Positions 61,108-64,000 of a DNA stretch of 64,000 nucleotides are shown one piece after another. The DNA comes from Aquimarina sediminis (GTDB lineage: Bacteria > Bacteroidota > Bacteroidia > Flavobacteriales > Flavobacteriaceae): NCBI RefSeq assembly GCF_002895435.1, contig NZ_POYJ01000002.1, positions 124,001 to 188,000 on the forward strand, in the 5' to 3' direction. The notes beneath the pieces were generated by a model, which was not told the origin of the DNA, did not search any database, and worked only from the letters and a program-made list of their open reading frames with translations. The stretch's first letter is position 1. Each line of letters starts with the position of its first letter. The translations under genes were made by a program, and so were the position numbers.

Positions 61108-61626
61108 ATGAATTATCTCGACATCATTTTAGGTATTTTTTTGCTTTGGGGCTTAATAAAAGGGTTTAGCAAAGGCTTGTTTTCTTCCTTGGCCTCTTTA
61201 GTAGCTCTTGTTGTAGGAATATATATAGCCGTTCACTTTTCCCATATTGCTGGAAGGTACTTGGAAGAGTATGTAAACTGGCAAGAGGGAGCTACAAAAT
61301 TAGTGGCTTTTGCAATCACTTTTATCGTTGTTGTTATACTCGTTTCTCTGGCAGGCAAGATTCTTACTAAAGTTGCAGATTACGCAGCATTAGGCATTTT
61401 AAACAAAATTTTGGGCGGTGCGTTTGGCGTGCTAAAAATGGCATTTATAGCCAGTGTTATCATTATATTTATCGATGCTATAAACAGAAATATTACTTTG
61501 ATCAAAGAAGAAACCTTAAACGCATCTGTTCTATACAATCCAGTTCGTAAGTTAGCACCCATGGTATTGCCAAGTATATTGAATAAAACAGAGGAAGAAG
61601 ATTCTGAAAATACTCATCAAGTTTAA
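61108..61626 (+). CDS. CvpA-family membrane protein
   Basis: 172 residues, four membrane helices. MNYLDIILGIFLLWGLIKGF, then KGLFSSLASLVALVVGIYIA and GALGGAFGVLKM-like ILGGAFGVLKMAFI match CvpA (colicin V production/purine biosynthesis-linked). The polar acidic tail EEEDSENTHQV is usual. Role in envelope homeostasis suggested for relatives. It converges with the SulP gene. Confidence 0.9.
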   Translation: MNYLDIILGIFLLWGLIKGFSKGLFSSLASLVALVVGIYIAVHFSHIAGRYLEEYVNWQEGATKLVAFAITFIVVVILVSLAGKILTKVADYAALGILNKILGGAFGVLKMAFIASVIIIFIDAINRNITLIKEETLNASVLYNPVRKLAPMVLPSILNKTEEEDSENTHQV

Positions 61627-61676
61627 AAAAAGTAAAATCAAATTTCTAATAACAACAAATGAGTTCTTACTAGTTC

Positions 61677-63530
61677 TTATACCACATCCTCTACAACCTC
61701 ACTCAAATAGGCAATACAAGAATCAAAATCTTCAAATATGTAATCTTCTGGTATTAAATCCGGAATAATATTAATGTTTTTTGCTAGGTATCTAGGCTGT
61801 TTCTGGATTTCTACAATATATATTTTAATTCCTTTCTTTTCAAGGTTTAAAATAATCTCTTCAAGAGCATATACTCCGGATTGATCCATATAGGGGACTC
61901 TGCGCATCCTTAGAATAACATGTGTTGCCGTTTCAGGAATATGATTAGCCAGTAGTTGCAATTCACTCGTAAAACCAAAAAACACAGGTCCGTTAAGGTG
62001 TTTAATAAACACCTCTTCTTTAAGTCTTTGAGGAAAATTAACTTCGTCTTTCCATTGTACTTCTTCTCTATTACTTCTGAATCGTTTTAATGATTCTACC
62101 TTGGATTCACGAGCTGTAACATCTCCCATTTTTTTCATAAAAATCAATGAAGCAATTACCAAGCCAATCCCAACAGCATACACCAAATTCCAGAAAACCG
62201 ATAGGATCAAAACTACTATCATTATTATTACCTCTATCTTAGGGATGTGAGGTATTGCTTTTAATCCTTTGTAATCCATAACTCCAATACCTACTGTGAT
62301 CAACACTCCAGCCAAAACAGCAGCAGGAATTTGGGAAGCAACAGGTCCTAGAAGCAATAAAACAATTAATAATAGAACTCCTGCTATCATTCCTGAGAGT
62401 TTTGTTTTCCCTCCTGAGTTTATATTAACTACAGTACGAATTGTTGCTCCTGCTCCCGGAATTCCGCCAAAAATTGCGGCGATACTATTCCCTATTCCTT
62501 GTCCAACCAATTCTTTATTTGGTTTATGTTTTGTTTTAGTCATATTATCAGCAACAACTGATGTTAGCAAGGAGTCTATAGCTCCTAAAAACGCCAGAGA
62601 TAGAGCTGTAAAAATATATGGAGTTACTGCTCCTAGTTTAAAATCTAAAAATATACCCAAATTCGGCATAGGAAAACCAGATGGTATTTCTTCAATAGGT
62701 CTATAATTCAACCCGAAACCATAGGCAACCCCAGAGACGAGCACTAGTGCTACTAATGTACTGGGTACTACAGTCGTTATACGTTTAAACCCATAGATTA
62801 TAACAATTGTAACCAAGCAAAGAATAAGCTCCAGATAATTAATGTTTGACAAAGCCCTGGGCAGGCTTTTAATAGATCCCATAACACCAGAAGTCGCATT
62901 ACCTGCCAGGGTTACTGCTTCTAAATCAATTTCTTCATTAGTAACAGTTTCTGCTCTTTTGATGGTTTCTTTAAAATCTTCAAGAACCAAAATTCCTTCT
63001 CCAGCTTCTTCTTTTAAGATTTTATTCAAAATAACTTCCTCTGCCTGAGGTTTAAACTTATCTACATAATTTTGATCCTCTTTTGGGTAATACCCCAAAC
63101 CTGGCAAAAATTGTGTAATTAGGATCATCACCCCAATAGCAGTCATAAACCCGGATACAACCGGATATGGAATATATCTTATATATTTTCCTATCCCTAT
63201 TACTCCTAGTCCGATTTGCATTATTCCAGCCATAAAAAATACTATCAAAATAGCAGGAAGCGCCTTATCCAGATTTCCATCATTAGCTCCTATCAAACCA
63301 GCTATAACAAGCATACTAACAGCTGTCATAGGCGCAGTAGGTCCAGAAATCTGAGTATCCGTACCTCCAAACAATGCGGCAAAGAAACTTATGAATATTG
63401 CTCCATAAAGCCCAGCACTTGGTCCTAATCCTGAGGACACTCCAAATGCCAAAGCTAGAGGTAATGCTACAATACCCGCCGTTAACCCTCCAAACAGATC
63501 TCCTTTAAAATTGCTAAAAAATCCTTTCAT
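61677..63530 (-). CDS. SulP-family anion transporter with STAS domain
   Basis: 617 residues. About 12-14 membrane helices with ALPLALAFGVSSGLGP, ISGPTAPMTAVS and IPYPVVSGFMTAIGVMI (SulP signature), and a C-terminal STAS domain (about 500-610) with MRRVPYMDQSGVYALEEI. SulP transporters move sulfate, bicarbonate or other anions. A beta-carbonic anhydrase gene lies just upstream on the same strand, which favours bicarbonate uptake, as in BicA-like pairs. The gap of about 275 nt includes the carbonic anhydrase terminator. Confidence 0.93.
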   Translation of the reverse strand: MKGFFSNFKGDLFGGLTAGIVALPLALAFGVSSGLGPSAGLYGAIFISFFAALFGGTDTQISGPTAPMTAVSMLVIAGLIGANDGNLDKALPAILIVFFMAGIMQIGLGVIGIGKYIRYIPYPVVSGFMTAIGVMILITQFLPGLGYYPKEDQNYVDKFKPQAEEVILNKILKEEAGEGILVLEDFKETIKRAETVTNEEIDLEAVTLAGNATSGVMGSIKSLPRALSNINYLELILCLVTIVIIYGFKRITTVVPSTLVALVLVSGVAYGFGLNYRPIEEIPSGFPMPNLGIFLDFKLGAVTPYIFTALSLAFLGAIDSLLTSVVADNMTKTKHKPNKELVGQGIGNSIAAIFGGIPGAGATIRTVVNINSGGKTKLSGMIAGVLLLIVLLLLGPVASQIPAAVLAGVLITVGIGVMDYKGLKAIPHIPKIEVIIMIVVLILSVFWNLVYAVGIGLVIASLIFMKKMGDVTARESKVESLKRFRSNREEVQWKDEVNFPQRLKEEVFIKHLNGPVFFGFTSELQLLANHIPETATHVILRMRRVPYMDQSGVYALEEIILNLEKKGIKIYIVEIQKQPRYLAKNINIIPDLIPEDYIFEDFDSCIAYLSEVVEDVV

Positions 63531-63751
63531 CCTATTGCTTTTTGTTATACCCCTTAAAAACCTATTGCTTTATCATCTCTCAAATAATGACATAATTTTA
63601 ACAACGTCAAATTTACATAAAAGAGTATTTGTTTTTAATAAATCTTGTTGTCTTTAAAGTTAATTAAAAAAACCAGCAACTTATCGATAAAATTCTTTGG
63701 TATTAATACCGAAAAATTGAATAATCTGATTTTATCTCAAAAAAATTAAAA

Positions 63752-63785
63752 TTAAAAGGAGTCCCTGTGTAGGGACTCCTTTTAA
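63752..63785 (-). terminator. intrinsic terminator of the carbonic anhydrase gene
   Basis: A perfect 15-bp stem (63752-63766 and 63771-63785, arm TTAAAAGGAGTCCCT) with loop GTGT and a T-rich reverse-strand tail, 20 nt after the stop. Confidence 0.88.
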
Positions 63786-63805
63786 AAACAGTTTTGATAT
63801 CTTAA

Positions 63806-64000
63806 TTAATCTTCAAGAAAAGTAACTTTTCCGGTACTTATATCATACATCCCACCCATAATTAATATTTCTCCATTATCCTCCATCTCCTTAAGAACTT
63901 CACTATCATTTCTAATATTGTCGATTGTCATTTTAACATTTTTCACTGCTACCTCATTAACAAAATCAATATTCTTTGAATTTCGTAAAGATGAATCGAC
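63806..64000 (-). CDS. beta-carbonic anhydrase, C-terminal end only
   Basis: The last 64 residues before the stop at 63806-63808; the gene continues beyond the window. VKNVKMTIDNIRNDSEVLKE, then NGEILIMGGMYDISTGKVTFLED, is the C-terminal helix and strand of bacterial beta-carbonic anhydrases (IxGxxYDIxTGxVxF). It interconverts CO2 and bicarbonate. Zinc-ligand residues lie outside the window. Adjacent to the SulP gene. Confidence 0.88.
   Translation of the reverse strand, partial: VDSSLRNSKNIDFVNEVAVKNVKMTIDNIRNDSEVLKEMEDNGEILIMGGMYDISTGKVTFLED

Noticed and set aside
1-64000. tRNA, rRNA, CRISPR arrays, IS elements, integrases
   Set aside because: Looked for characteristic sequences and direct-repeat arrays by eye and saw none; tRNAscan and IS searches would be needed to be certain.

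Overview
The window is chromosomal DNA of a marine-type member of the Flavobacteriia (Bacteroidota), possibly close to Aquimarina or a relative. Genus level is a guess. The case rests on AT-rich DNA, a gliding gene (gldH) in a ricT-gldH-pbp1A operon, lipoproteins with short Bacteroidota lipoboxes, TonB receptors carrying STN and carboxypeptidase-like N-terminal domains, FecR/ECF regulation, and housekeeping promoters of the TTTG-N20-TAnnTTTG type. No tRNA, rRNA, IS element, CRISPR array or prophage was seen.

Layout. 1-3.5 kb: a truncated TolC-family gene divergent from an NtrC-type regulator and its kinase. 3.5-4.5 kb: two orphan lipoproteins. 4.7-19.7 kb: a heme biosynthesis region. The leftward run is hemA-hemC-hemD-hemE-DUF6973-EI24-hemF-bestrophin-like. 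An AraC regulator is divergent from hemA, and hemH, a MATE exporter, a VPS10/Asp-box protein and hemJ follow rightwards. Only hemB and hemL are missing for glutamyl-tRNA to heme. 20-22.4 kb: yicC-gmk-nadD. 22-31.8 kb: a TetR/AhpD-like pair with matching operators, a crotonase, a sensor kinase, a fused dipeptide-type ABC ATPase, and split CoA-transferase genes with a peroxiredoxin between them. 31.8-43.9 kb: pbp1A, gldH, ricT, trhO, a double-glycine-type peptide gene, recA, an ECF sigma with a membrane/beta-barrel partner, plsC and trpS. 44-49 kb: a gene-poor accessory stretch with alkC, an XRE regulator and three short paralogous proteins. 49-52.5 kb: pheS and small genes.

The most interesting part is 52.6-60.6 kb. 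A leftward set (7TM-transglutaminase, RimK-like ATP-grasp ligase, beta-barrel protein) faces a rightward ECF sigma - FecR - TonB-receptor set. A bipartite motif, GGTAGGGT-N11-TAC(T/C)TGTT, occurs three times with identical spacing. Each copy points at the next gene 22-36 nt away: ATP-grasp, transglutaminase and fecR. I read it as the promoter of the local ECF sigma factor, which would join both arms into one regulon. The sigma gene itself has a textbook housekeeping promoter. The leftward arm ends at a strong terminator. The module looks like a self-contained cell-surface signalling and peptide/amide-chemistry system of unknown substrate.

The window ends with cvpA, a SulP transporter and the 3-prime end of a beta-carbonic anhydrase gene, a likely bicarbonate uptake pair. 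Many intrinsic terminators and several short genes (28-59 codons) were found by direct reading. All functions are assigned from motifs and family memory, without database searches.
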